In this document: one piece after another, positions 1 to 4,768 of the stretch | Position numbering within the stretch: the first letter of the stretch is position 1 | Layout: each line of letters starts with the position of its first letter | Origin: Ruminococcus sp. UBA7014 | Lineage (GTDB): Bacteria > Bacillota > Clostridia > Oscillospirales > Ruminococcaceae | Length of the DNA: 7,516 nt | Reading direction: 5' to 3' | Assembly (NCBI GenBank): GCA_002449575.1 | Contig: DJXC01000159.1 | Coordinates: forward strand, 1 to 7,516 | Program-made: the position numbers and the translations under genes | Notes under the pieces: generated by a model | Seen by the model: only the letters and a program-made list of their open reading frames with translations | What the model was told of the DNA's origin: nothing | Database searches by the model: none

Positions 1-95
1 TCCGGCGGTGCAGCATATGCTGACAGATTTAGCATACTGCCTGCTGCAAGCATTGCCAAAGAGCAGATACCTGCAATTATTTTTTTCATACTCAT
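1..95 (-). CDS. N-terminus of an exported protein (partial)
   Basis: Only the first 31 residues are in the window; the gene runs off the left edge. The peptide begins MSMKKIIAGICSLAM and has the classic form of a Sec signal peptide: a short basic n-region (KK at 4-5), a hydrophobic core at about residues 6-25, and a likely signal peptidase I site after Ala-Tyr-Ala (residues 26-28). The mature part is not visible, so no function can be given. The first ATG (95) is preferred over the second (89) because an AAGGGG ribosome binding site sits 9 nt before it. An extended -10 promoter lies just upstream, so the gene is probably transcribed independently of hydE, which ends 73 nt upstream on the same strand. 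The absence of a lipobox-type Leu-x-x-Cys near the cleavage site argues against a lipoprotein. Confidence 0.75.
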   Translation of the reverse strand, partial: MSMKKIIAGICSLAMLAAGSMLNLSAYAAPP

Positions 96-132
96 AACAA
101 AATTCCCCTTTTAAGTAAAATATAGTAGTTCT

Positions 133-161
133 ATTATAGCATAATTTTTAAAATTTTTCAG
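133..161 (-). promoter_or_regulatory. Extended -10 promoter for the exported-protein gene
   Basis: Reading the minus strand, TGCTATAAT (142-133) is a perfect extended -10 element. A weak -35-like CTGAAA (161-156) lies 17 bp upstream. The predicted start of transcription leaves a leader of roughly 30 nt before the ATG at 95, with the AAGGGG ribosome binding site inside it. The position, in the 73-nt gap after hydE, suggests a separate transcript. No GC-rich terminator is visible between hydE and this promoter, only A/T runs, so some read-through is possible. Confidence 0.6.
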
Positions 162-168
162 GTGCTTT

Positions 169-1221
169 TTAAATTTTTTGTGAATTTTTAAAATCTTTTG
201 CATCGCCTCTGTCAGTTACGACTTCATAGCCGATACTTGCGGCACGGCGTTCCGTACACTGACGGCACTGTGCAGATTCGTCTCCGGTGCAGATTTTATT
301 GTCATAAAGCATGTATTTTTTTCGTACACTGGTAGGGGAAAGATTCGGCATGATGACATTCGCCCCGGCTTTCAGACCCATTTCACGCCCCATAGGATGA
401 ATTGTTCCGAGAGCCGTTGTCGCCGGAAGCAGAACTTTCGGAAAGAGTAATCTTAAAACAGATAATAATCTAAGTGTTAATTTCAAATCGCCGTTTTGTT
501 CGTCTCTGAAAGGCGTGTCCTGATGCGATAAAAAAGGTCCTATTCCAATCATCTGCGGCTGGAGTTTCTGGAGAAAGCGTAAATCTTCAATCAGATTATC
601 AAGTGTCTGGAACGGACTGCCCACCATGATGCCTGCGCCGACCTGATAGCCGATTTTTTTCAAATCCAATAAGCATTTCTGACGGTTTTCACAACTCATT
701 TCAGAGGGGTGCAGTTTTTTGTAATGTTCCGGATTTGCAGTTTCATGCCGAAGCAGATAGCGTTCTGCACCTGCCTGAAAATATGCCAGATAACTTTCAT
801 AGCTTTTTTCTCCTATAGAAAGCGTGATTGCACAATCCGGAAATTCCTGATGTATTGCTGAAACTATCGAACAGACTATGCTATCACTGAAATAAGGGTC
901 TTCTCCACCCTGGAGTACAAAAGTCCGGAAACCGAGCTGATACCCTTCCCGACAGCATTCCAGAATTTCTTCCTGTGTCAGCCGATAGCGTGACACATTT
1001 CTGTTGTCTCGCCGGATACCACAGTAATAACAGTTATTTTTACAGTAATTTGTAAATTCAATCAGTCCCCGGAGATAGACTTTATTTCCATACTGTTCCC
1101 GGCGGACTGCATCTGCATGTTGTTTCAATTCTTCATCATAATCCTCACAGGACAGAATTTTTTTGAATTCTTTGTCTGTAAGATTCTGATTTGTTCTTAA
1201 TTTCTGGATGATTTCTGTCAT
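169..1221 (-). CDS. hydE: [FeFe]-hydrogenase maturase HydE, radical SAM enzyme
   Basis: HydE is one of three maturases (HydE, HydF, HydG) that build the 2Fe subcluster of the [FeFe]-hydrogenase H-cluster. The 350-residue protein has the radical SAM motif CxxxCxxC at Cys60, Cys64 and Cys67, inside the typical HydE context RGLIEFTNYCKNNCYYCGIR. Further HydE-like blocks are LQGGEDPY (103-110), YLLRHETANPEHYKKLHP (155-172) and GIGPFLSHQDTPF (226-238). The C-terminal CX7CX2C of the accessory iron-sulfur cluster found in part of the family is intact (Cys311, Cys319, Cys322). These features separate it from the related biotin synthase and PylB. An ATG at 1221 is chosen because AAGGAG lies 6 nt upstream; the longer frame from 1263 would run into the preceding gene. 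That ribosome binding site overlaps the stop of the upstream gene (10-nt gap), so the two are probably co-transcribed. No hydF, hydG or hydrogenase gene is in the window. Confidence 0.93.
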   Translation of the reverse strand: MTEIIQKLRTNQNLTDKEFKKILSCEDYDEELKQHADAVRREQYGNKVYLRGLIEFTNYCKNNCYYCGIRRDNRNVSRYRLTQEEILECCREGYQLGFRTFVLQGGEDPYFSDSIVCSIVSAIHQEFPDCAITLSIGEKSYESYLAYFQAGAERYLLRHETANPEHYKKLHPSEMSCENRQKCLLDLKKIGYQVGAGIMVGSPFQTLDNLIEDLRFLQKLQPQMIGIGPFLSHQDTPFRDEQNGDLKLTLRLLSVLRLLFPKVLLPATTALGTIHPMGREMGLKAGANVIMPNLSPTSVRKKYMLYDNKICTGDESAQCRQCTERRAASIGYEVVTDRGDAKDFKNSQKI

Positions 1222-1231
1222 AATTTTCTCC

Positions 1232-1690
1232 TTAAAGATGCAGAATTTTTTCTGCAAAAGCAAGATAGTCTGCTTTTGATTTCTGCTGAAAGCAATCTGT
1301 CAGACGTTCGAGATACTCTGCAATTTCTGCGGCATTGTCTGAAACTGCTGTTTTCCAGCTGACTTCCTGTAACAGTGCAAAATATTCCTCATTTTCCCAG
1401 TCATTCGGAATATTTAAAAATTCGCTCAGAAGTGCAGACAACTTCTGAAAGTCTGTAAATACAGATTCCGGCTCACTGAAAAAGCCTTCTGTCCAGTATT
1501 CATCTTCATCAGGGGTATATGCCTGTATGATAAAGCAATGCTGCGGAAAATCCCGGAAGCCGTCTTTCATAATATAGCGTTTTTTCGCTTGTTCTGCCAG
1601 TTTGGGAGTTGTATAAATTCCCAATATTTTGATTTCTTCAAAGCCGTTGATTTCATAGCCATGATATAATAAATATAATTTATCGTTCAT
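1232..1690 (-). CDS. Small DUF7336-like protein upstream of hydE
   Basis: A 152-residue soluble protein of unknown function. Residues 1-70 (LYLLYHGYEI, then ILGIYTTPKLAEQAKKRY, GFRDFPQHCFIIQAY and the closing WTEGF) resemble the small DUF7336 proteins, as recalled from family style: an alternating strand-helix fold with a conserved gly-phe-arg-asp segment. Residues about 72-152 are an acidic, helical extension that I do not recognise; it could be specific to this lineage. There is no signal peptide or membrane segment. The start at 1690 follows an AGAGGT ribosome binding site with an 8-nt spacer. Its stop overlaps the ribosome binding site of hydE, so translation of the two may be coupled, but no link to hydrogenase maturation is known. 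It is divergent from the membrane-protein gene starting at 1731, with only 40 bp between the two start codons. Confidence 0.8.
   Translation of the reverse strand: MNDKLYLLYHGYEINGFEEIKILGIYTTPKLAEQAKKRYIMKDGFRDFPQHCFIIQAYTPDEDEYWTEGFFSEPESVFTDFQKLSALLSEFLNIPNDWENEEYFALLQEVSWKTAVSDNAAEIAEYLERLTDCFQQKSKADYLAFAEKILHL
1662..1679 (+). promoter_or_regulatory. Probable -10 elements for the rightward membrane-protein gene
   Basis: TGATATAAT at 1662-1670 is a perfect extended -10 element reading right. A second TATAAT follows at 1674-1679. Neither has a convincing -35 at 16-18 bp, which extended -10 promoters can tolerate. The elements lie inside the first codons of the leftward 152-residue gene, so the divergent transcripts would overlap. 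The implied leader to the start at 1731 is about 50 nt. AT-rich coding sequence can give such matches by chance, so confidence is moderate. Confidence 0.45.
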
Positions 1691-1714
1691 AAAATATTAC
1701 CTCTTGTTATTCAG

Positions 1715-1733
1715 AAAGGAGGGTGTTTTTCTG
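1715..1733 (+). promoter_or_regulatory. Consensus ribosome binding site that points to a CTG start codon
   Basis: AAAGGAGGG (1715-1723) is close to a perfect anti-16S match, followed by 7 nt (TGTTTTT) and then CTG at 1731-1733. No ATG, GTG or TTG lies in the right frame at usable distance: the GTG at 1723-1725 is out of frame, and the in-frame TTG at 1704 lies upstream of this site with no ribosome binding site of its own. From CTG the protein begins Met-Lys-Arg-Ile-Leu, a normal start for a membrane protein. Confidence 0.7.
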
Positions 1734-2300
1734 AAGCGGATTTTATGCAATCTGATTTTATTTTCTGCTGCATTTGTTATTTTTACAGATAAAGCTCTGC
1801 AACCGAAAACCAGATTATTCGCCGGATTAACCGGAGTATTTTTGTTCTGGGTTAGTAATTTATGGTTTCTGCACCAAAACGAGCAGAAACAGTTTCCTGA
1901 AAATCTGAAATCACTTGCTGATTATCAGACCGCACTGAAATTATGGCAGAGAAAAGCATTCCCTTTCCGGCACGAACTGCGGACAGCCGTCCGCCAGATG
2001 GAATCCTTTGACCGTAAACAACGGACTCTGCTTGCATTTGACAGCAGTTTTCAGGAAATCAGCCGTGAGACAGAAAATTATCTGCTTGGCAATATGCGCC
2101 AAATTCTGCACCGGATTATGATTCTGGATTTTTATCAAAATTTACAGATTCACCGGGCATATCTGAATTTACTTCTGCACCGGAATGAAAAACTTCTCTT
2201 ACAGTATGATAATTTTCTGAATACTGTTTTCCAGAGGGATACACCTGTTCCGCCCTGTCTGGATGTTGTCACGGAAGCACTCCGGGACGAAACTTTCTGA
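1731..2300 (+). CDS. Small two-helix membrane protein, unknown function (CTG start)
   Basis: I do not recognise the family. From the CTG start the protein has 189 residues. Residues 4-18 (ILCNLILFSAAFVIF) and about 28-47 (RLFAGLTGVFLFWVSNLWFL) are two hydrophobic segments joined by a short basic turn, a membrane hairpin with both ends probably in the cytoplasm (KR at 2-3). Residues about 48-189 form a soluble, mostly helical domain rich in Gln, Leu, Arg and His, possibly partly coiled coil (about 115-165), ending in TPVPPCLDVVTEALRDETF. No catalytic motif is visible. The CTG start is inferred from the near-perfect ribosome binding site; a TTG start at 1704 would add nine residues encoded by that site itself. 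It is the only protein gene here on the plus strand, is transcribed alone, and ends at a clear terminator. Confidence 0.75.
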   Translation: MKRILCNLILFSAAFVIFTDKALQPKTRLFAGLTGVFLFWVSNLWFLHQNEQKQFPENLKSLADYQTALKLWQRKAFPFRHELRTAVRQMESFDRKQRTLLAFDSSFQEISRETENYLLGNMRQILHRIMILDFYQNLQIHRAYLNLLLHRNEKLLLQYDNFLNTVFQRDTPVPPCLDVVTEALRDETF

Positions 2301-2301
2301 A

Positions 2302-2340
2302 AAGCCTGCCGTGCGTTTCTGCACAGCAGGCTTGCTTTTT
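2302..2340 (+). terminator. Intrinsic terminator after the plus-strand membrane-protein gene
   Basis: AAGCCTGC (2302-2309) pairs perfectly with GCAGGCTT (2326-2333). The stem continues, after one mismatch, with GTGC/GCAC around a six-base loop. The stem is followed by TTGCTTTTT (2332-2340). It starts one base after the TGA at 2298-2300. On the minus strand the stem is followed only by a short TTTT, so it may stop pyrE transcription from the other side less efficiently. Confidence 0.85.
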
Positions 2341-2363
2341 AAAAATTTAAATATTTCCACAGA

Positions 2364-2382
2364 TTCTGGAAAGCAGCCAGAA
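2364..2382 (-). terminator. Weak hairpin just after pyrE
   Basis: TTCTGG (2364-2369) and CCAGAA (2377-2382) form a six-base-pair stem with a seven-base loop, two bases past the pyrE stop codon on the minus strand. The sequence after it is AT-rich but has no compact T-run. It may help end the operon together with the stronger hairpin at 2302-2333, or protect the message end. The evidence is only the inverted repeat and its position. Confidence 0.3.
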
Positions 2383-2383
2383 A

Positions 2384-3049
2384 TTAGACTGTAGATGATT
2401 TCACACCGTACTGCTCACGATAAGCAAGCATTTTCTCAAGATATTCCTTACCGGGAATTATTTCGTTCCGGATAGCATCAATAATATCCTGCATTGTCAC
2501 AATCGGATAGACTGTGATGCCGAATTCCTGCTTGACTTCCTGTACAGCAGAGAGTTCGCCCGTGCCTTTTTCCATACGGTCAACAGTGATGACCATGCCT
2601 GTGATATCCACATCAGCAGCGGATTTCAGCTTTGGCAGAGATTCACGCAGAGCCTTGCCGGAAGTCATAACATCATCAATGATGATAACTTTTTCCTTAT
2701 CCTGTAATACTTTTCCGACAAACATACCGCCTTCGCCGTGGTCTTTGACTTCTTTTCTGTCAAAACAATAAGAAATATCAATGCCAAATTTATTATATAA
2801 TGCTGTTACTGTGGAAACTGCCAGCGGAATGCCCTTATAAGCAGGACCAAACAGAGTTTCTACCGGGATATTGTTATCATGAATGCATTCTGCATAGTAT
2901 TCACCCAGACGGGCAAGCTGTCCGCCAGTTTTATAATTTCCGCAATTAATGAAATATGGTGCAATTCTGCCGCTTTTCAGGGTAAATTCACCGAATGTCA
3001 GTACACCGCATTCTACCATAAACTGAATAAAACTTTCTTTGTAAGTCAT
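2384..3049 (-). CDS. pyrE: Orotate phosphoribosyltransferase (OPRT)
   Basis: OPRT joins orotate to PRPP to make orotidine 5'-monophosphate and pyrophosphate, the fifth step of de novo pyrimidine synthesis, in the cytoplasm. The 221-residue length is normal for a full enzyme. Residues 23-37 (TLKSGRIAPYFINCG) form the N-terminal substrate-binding region. RKEVKDHGEGG (98-108) is the mobile catalytic loop with its conserved Lys and His. VIIIDDVMTSGKA (121-133) is the PRPP-binding signature with the Asp-Asp pair. The ATG at 3049 has AAAGGAG 8 nt upstream. It lies 31 nt after the second PIN-like gene on the same strand, so it is probably the last gene of the nadE operon. It stands apart from other pyr genes within this window, and no pyrimidine-responsive attenuator is visible in the short gap before it. 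A small AT-rich inverted repeat (3071-3092) spans the upstream stop codon. Confidence 0.95.
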   Translation of the reverse strand: MTYKESFIQFMVECGVLTFGEFTLKSGRIAPYFINCGNYKTGGQLARLGEYYAECIHDNNIPVETLFGPAYKGIPLAVSTVTALYNKFGIDISYCFDRKEVKDHGEGGMFVGKVLQDKEKVIIIDDVMTSGKALRESLPKLKSAADVDITGMVITVDRMEKGTGELSAVQEVKQEFGITVYPIVTMQDIIDAIRNEIIPGKEYLEKMLAYREQYGVKSSTV

Positions 3050-3080
3050 AATCTATACTCCTTTATCTTGGATAAAATCA

Positions 3081-3746
3081 TTATTTTTTATCTTTATTGT
3101 CTTTATCGTTATCCGGGTCAAGCAACGGTTTCAGGGCATTGTAGACAGAATCCGCCAAATCCTGAGGAAATCCCTTTCCCTTGAACAAATCGTTGACTTT
3201 TGCCTGTGTATAAGCTGCACGGGCAACGGAATCGGCAGTTTCTCTTGCCTTATTGAGTGCCTTATGCACTTCTGTTTCCAGATTTTTGCCAATATCCAGA
3301 TTTTCCATGATTTCAGAAAATTTCTTTTCCCATTCGGAACTGCCTTTCTGTTCTGTACCTTCATGCTGCGGCATGACAGAAAGTGCTTTAGAAATTGTCT
3401 GACATGCATACAGATTAATCTCTTCCAGCTTGGGCAGAAATCCAAATTTTTCATCTGAAATCACAGCCAGTGCATAGCCCCTTCCTTCTTCCATGCCTTT
3501 GATATAGCCCATATAGAAGCCGACTGCATACTGCACAGCATCATCATTCACGTCTTTGCTGACATTTTTTCGGAAAATCTTTGCTTTGGAAGCGTTAATT
3601 TTTTCCATCATAGAAAAGCTGACTCCGGAATCTTCGCCGGAAAACAGGATATATACAGTATCTTCTTCTGTGAGTGTTTCAATCCCGTTGAGGCAGACAT
3701 TCGGGTGCTGAAGATGTTCAAAATCTACCAGAAAATAACGTTTCAT
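3081..3746 (-). CDS. PIN-like domain protein A (divergent paralog)
   Basis: A 221-residue paralog of the protein at 4133-4741. The N-terminal PIN-like (nuclease-fold) domain covers about residues 1-125: RYFLVDFEHL (3-12, acidic Asp8 and Glu10), LNGIETLTEEDTVYILFS (19-36), AVGFYMGYI (74-82) and VISDEKFG (95-102). Against the paralog, the mid-domain acidic position (Asp76 there) is Gln72 here, and the Asp of SNDKG aligns with Glu99. Catalysis may therefore be weakened or lost, although Asp68, Asp69 and Asp98 are close by. Residues 128-200 are an acidic, helical linker; VYNALKPLL (201-209) matches the end of the paralog (IYYVVKPLI); the tail is highly charged (DPDNDKDNKDKK). The start at 3746 has AAGGAGG 6 nt upstream; a longer frame to 3980 would only read through the preceding gene. 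No antitoxin or secretion signal is seen. The cellular role is unknown. Confidence 0.8.
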   Translation of the reverse strand: MKRYFLVDFEHLQHPNVCLNGIETLTEEDTVYILFSGEDSGVSFSMMEKINASKAKIFRKNVSKDVNDDAVQYAVGFYMGYIKGMEEGRGYALAVISDEKFGFLPKLEEINLYACQTISKALSVMPQHEGTEQKGSSEWEKKFSEIMENLDIGKNLETEVHKALNKARETADSVARAAYTQAKVNDLFKGKGFPQDLADSVYNALKPLLDPDNDKDNKDKK

Positions 3747-3780
3747 AAAATTCCTCCTTGTATGTTGGTGATAGAATTCT

Positions 3781-3819
3781 TCCGAAACCGACAGCAGATT
3801 TCTGCTGTCAGTTTCCGGA
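3781..3819 (-). repeat. Long hairpin in the leader of PIN-like gene A
   Basis: GACAGCAGA (3790-3798) and TCTGCTGTC (3801-3809) are perfect complements separated by TT. After one C/A mismatch the stem continues with GAAAC/GTTTC (3784-3788 with 3811-3815), then TCC/GGA across one bulged base, about 17 base pairs in all. There is no T-run on either side, so it is not an ordinary terminator. It covers the stop codon of the 90-residue gene and ends about 20 nt before the ribosome binding site of PIN-like gene A. Its right arm shares bases with a second inverted repeat, TCCGGAG/CTCCGGA (3814-3829), so the two folds exclude each other. Confidence 0.7.
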
Positions 3820-4080
3820 GAACTCCGGATTATCCAGCTCGTTCCATGTATCAATTTCACACAGAAACGGAAGAAATGCTTCATAAATTTCTGTACAGCG
3901 TTTTCTGTTCCGGACAAGATTCTGGATTTTATTATGTGTTTCCCATTTTCTGCGCCCAGTATCAGGAAACCGTCTTGCATGTTTAAAAATCAGGTTCAGA
4001 CTTTTCCGTTCCTGTTCTGTGACATCTAAAGTTTCCAGAAAAATATTAACATTTCTTTTCCACATTCTCTCCTGCTTCAT
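3808..4080 (-). CDS. Unrecognised 90-residue basic protein between the PIN-like genes
   Basis: I do not recognise it. From ATG 4080 the protein has 90 residues: MKQERMWKRNVNIFLETL, a predicted helical centre, a strongly basic middle (HARRFPDTGRRKWETHNKIQNLVRNRKR, about residues 34-61, quoted here in outline: many Arg and Lys with two Trp-flanked segments) and an acidic end (CEIDTWNELDNPEFSGN). The basic patch would suit nucleic acid or an acidic partner; that is inference. The start is chosen because GGGAG (4093-4089) lies 8 nt upstream; the earlier ATG at 4095 has its only Shine-Dalgarno-like bases 3 nt away and inside a hairpin stem. It is co-directional with both neighbours, 52 nt after PIN-like gene B and 61 nt before PIN-like gene A, with a strong hairpin on each side. 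A partner or regulator of the PIN-like proteins is possible but unproven. Confidence 0.6.
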   Translation of the reverse strand: MKQERMWKRNVNIFLETLDVTEQERKSLNLIFKHARRFPDTGRRKWETHNKIQNLVRNRKRCTEIYEAFLPFLCEIDTWNELDNPEFSGN

Positions 4081-4097
4081 CCATAGTTCTCCCATAT

Positions 4098-4134
4098 GCT
4101 CCGGAGATTTTCTGTCTCCGGAGCAGATTTTTTT
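4098..4134 (+). terminator. Perfect hairpin with a T-run on the strand opposite the operon
   Basis: GCTCCGGAGA (4098-4107) and TCTCCGGAGC (4115-4124) form a perfect ten-base-pair stem with a seven-base loop. Reading the plus strand, it is followed by AGA and seven T (4128-4134), the form of an intrinsic terminator. No plus-strand gene lies before it, whereas every protein gene here runs the other way. In the operon direction there is an A-run before the stem and no T-run after it, so it should not stop the operon transcript. It may block antisense transcription, or act in the operon mRNA as a stability or processing element: its base lies 4 nt before the ribosome binding site of the 90-residue gene. 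Confidence 0.7.
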
Positions 4135-4741
4135 ATTTGATAAGCGGCTTGACAACGTAATAAATCAGCTTTGTTTTTTCTGTGCCGAATGCATGAATCA
4201 ATTCATTATTAATATTAATTTTGAGTTGTGAAAGCTGCGGCGCACCCACTTTGATATGTTTACGAACAATTTCAGCAGCTTCAGATTTTTCTTCACTGGA
4301 AAGCGGCAGCTCCCGGAGGGCTTCCAGCAGTTCGTTTTTCTTAATATTCGCATTATTGGTCTGACTCTTAATGCAGGGAATCATCCGGATTTTGGCATCC
4401 CGTTTCAGCCAGAAATCCCGTACATTATGATATCCCTTGTCATTGCTGACAATGTAACAGCGGCAGTGTTCATCTTTGCCTATGAGGTAGCCTATATAGG
4501 AAGAAAGCTGAAAATCCAGCGCATTCTTCCCTTCAGTATCCACTTTGATATAATCTACTTTGGCTTTTGTACCATTCAAAAAATGGTGCAGTTCAAATGT
4601 CAGGGAATCTGCAAAGGCACTGTAGAAAATAAGTACTGTATCTGTGCTTTTCAGTTCTTCAATACCGTTCAGCCCGGCTTTATGGACATTTTCATAGTCT
4701 ACCAGATAATAATTTTTCTTTTTGTTCTTCTTGTCTCCCAA
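4133..4741 (-). CDS. PIN-like domain protein B
   Basis: A 202-residue protein with a PIN-like (NYN/PIN nuclease-fold) domain at about residues 10-125. Motifs in order: NYYLVDYENVH (10-20, Asp15, Glu17, Asn18), GLNGIEEL (23-30), DTVLIFYS (34-41), NALDFQLSSYIGYLIG (73-88, Asp76 by count of the LDF motif), and CYIVSNDKGYH (95-105, Asp101). These acidic residues fit the metal-binding set of PIN ribonucleases. The order of motifs resembles the PIN-like family I know as PIN7; the name is from memory. The C-terminal part (about 135-202) is helical and ends NNELIHAFGTEKTKLIYYVVKPLI in outline, shared in part with the paralog at 3081-3746. The start is TTG at 4741, with an AAGGTG-type site 8 nt before it; there is no ATG nearby. 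It begins 27 nt after the nadE stop and in the same frame. Substrate and role are unknown. Confidence 0.82.
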   Translation of the reverse strand: MGDKKNKKKNYYLVDYENVHKAGLNGIEELKSTDTVLIFYSAFADSLTFELHHFLNGTKAKVDYIKVDTEGKNALDFQLSSYIGYLIGKDEHCRCYIVSNDKGYHNVRDFWLKRDAKIRMIPCIKSQTNNANIKKNELLEALRELPLSSEEKSEAAEIVRKHIKVGAPQLSQLKININNELIHAFGTEKTKLIYYVVKPLIK

Positions 4742-4768
4742 TGGAGGAACACCTTCTTTCTTGATGTT

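Noticed and set aside
3071..3092. Inverted repeat GATAAAA/TTTTATC over the stop codon of PIN-like gene A
   Set aside because: Only A/T pairs beyond one G-C, eight-base loop, no following T-run on the operon strand; likely chance in AT-rich DNA.
3747..3980. N-terminal extension of PIN-like protein A up to an ATG at 3980
   Set aside because: The extension only reads the 90-residue gene in another frame; AAGGAGG before ATG 3746 and alignment with the paralog fix the start.
3814..4123. Paired TCCGGA palindromes on both sides of the 90-residue gene as cassette borders or operator sites
   Set aside because: TCCGGA also occurs elsewhere in the window (for example inside pyrE, hydE and PIN-like gene B), so the hexamer alone is not distinctive; only the hairpins it helps form are reported.
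3705..4231. Plus-strand open frames opposite the PIN cassette (3705-3986 and 4019-4231)
   Set aside because: They oppose three better-supported minus-strand genes with good ribosome binding sites, and their peptides are Phe/Ile/His/Cys-rich without family resemblance.
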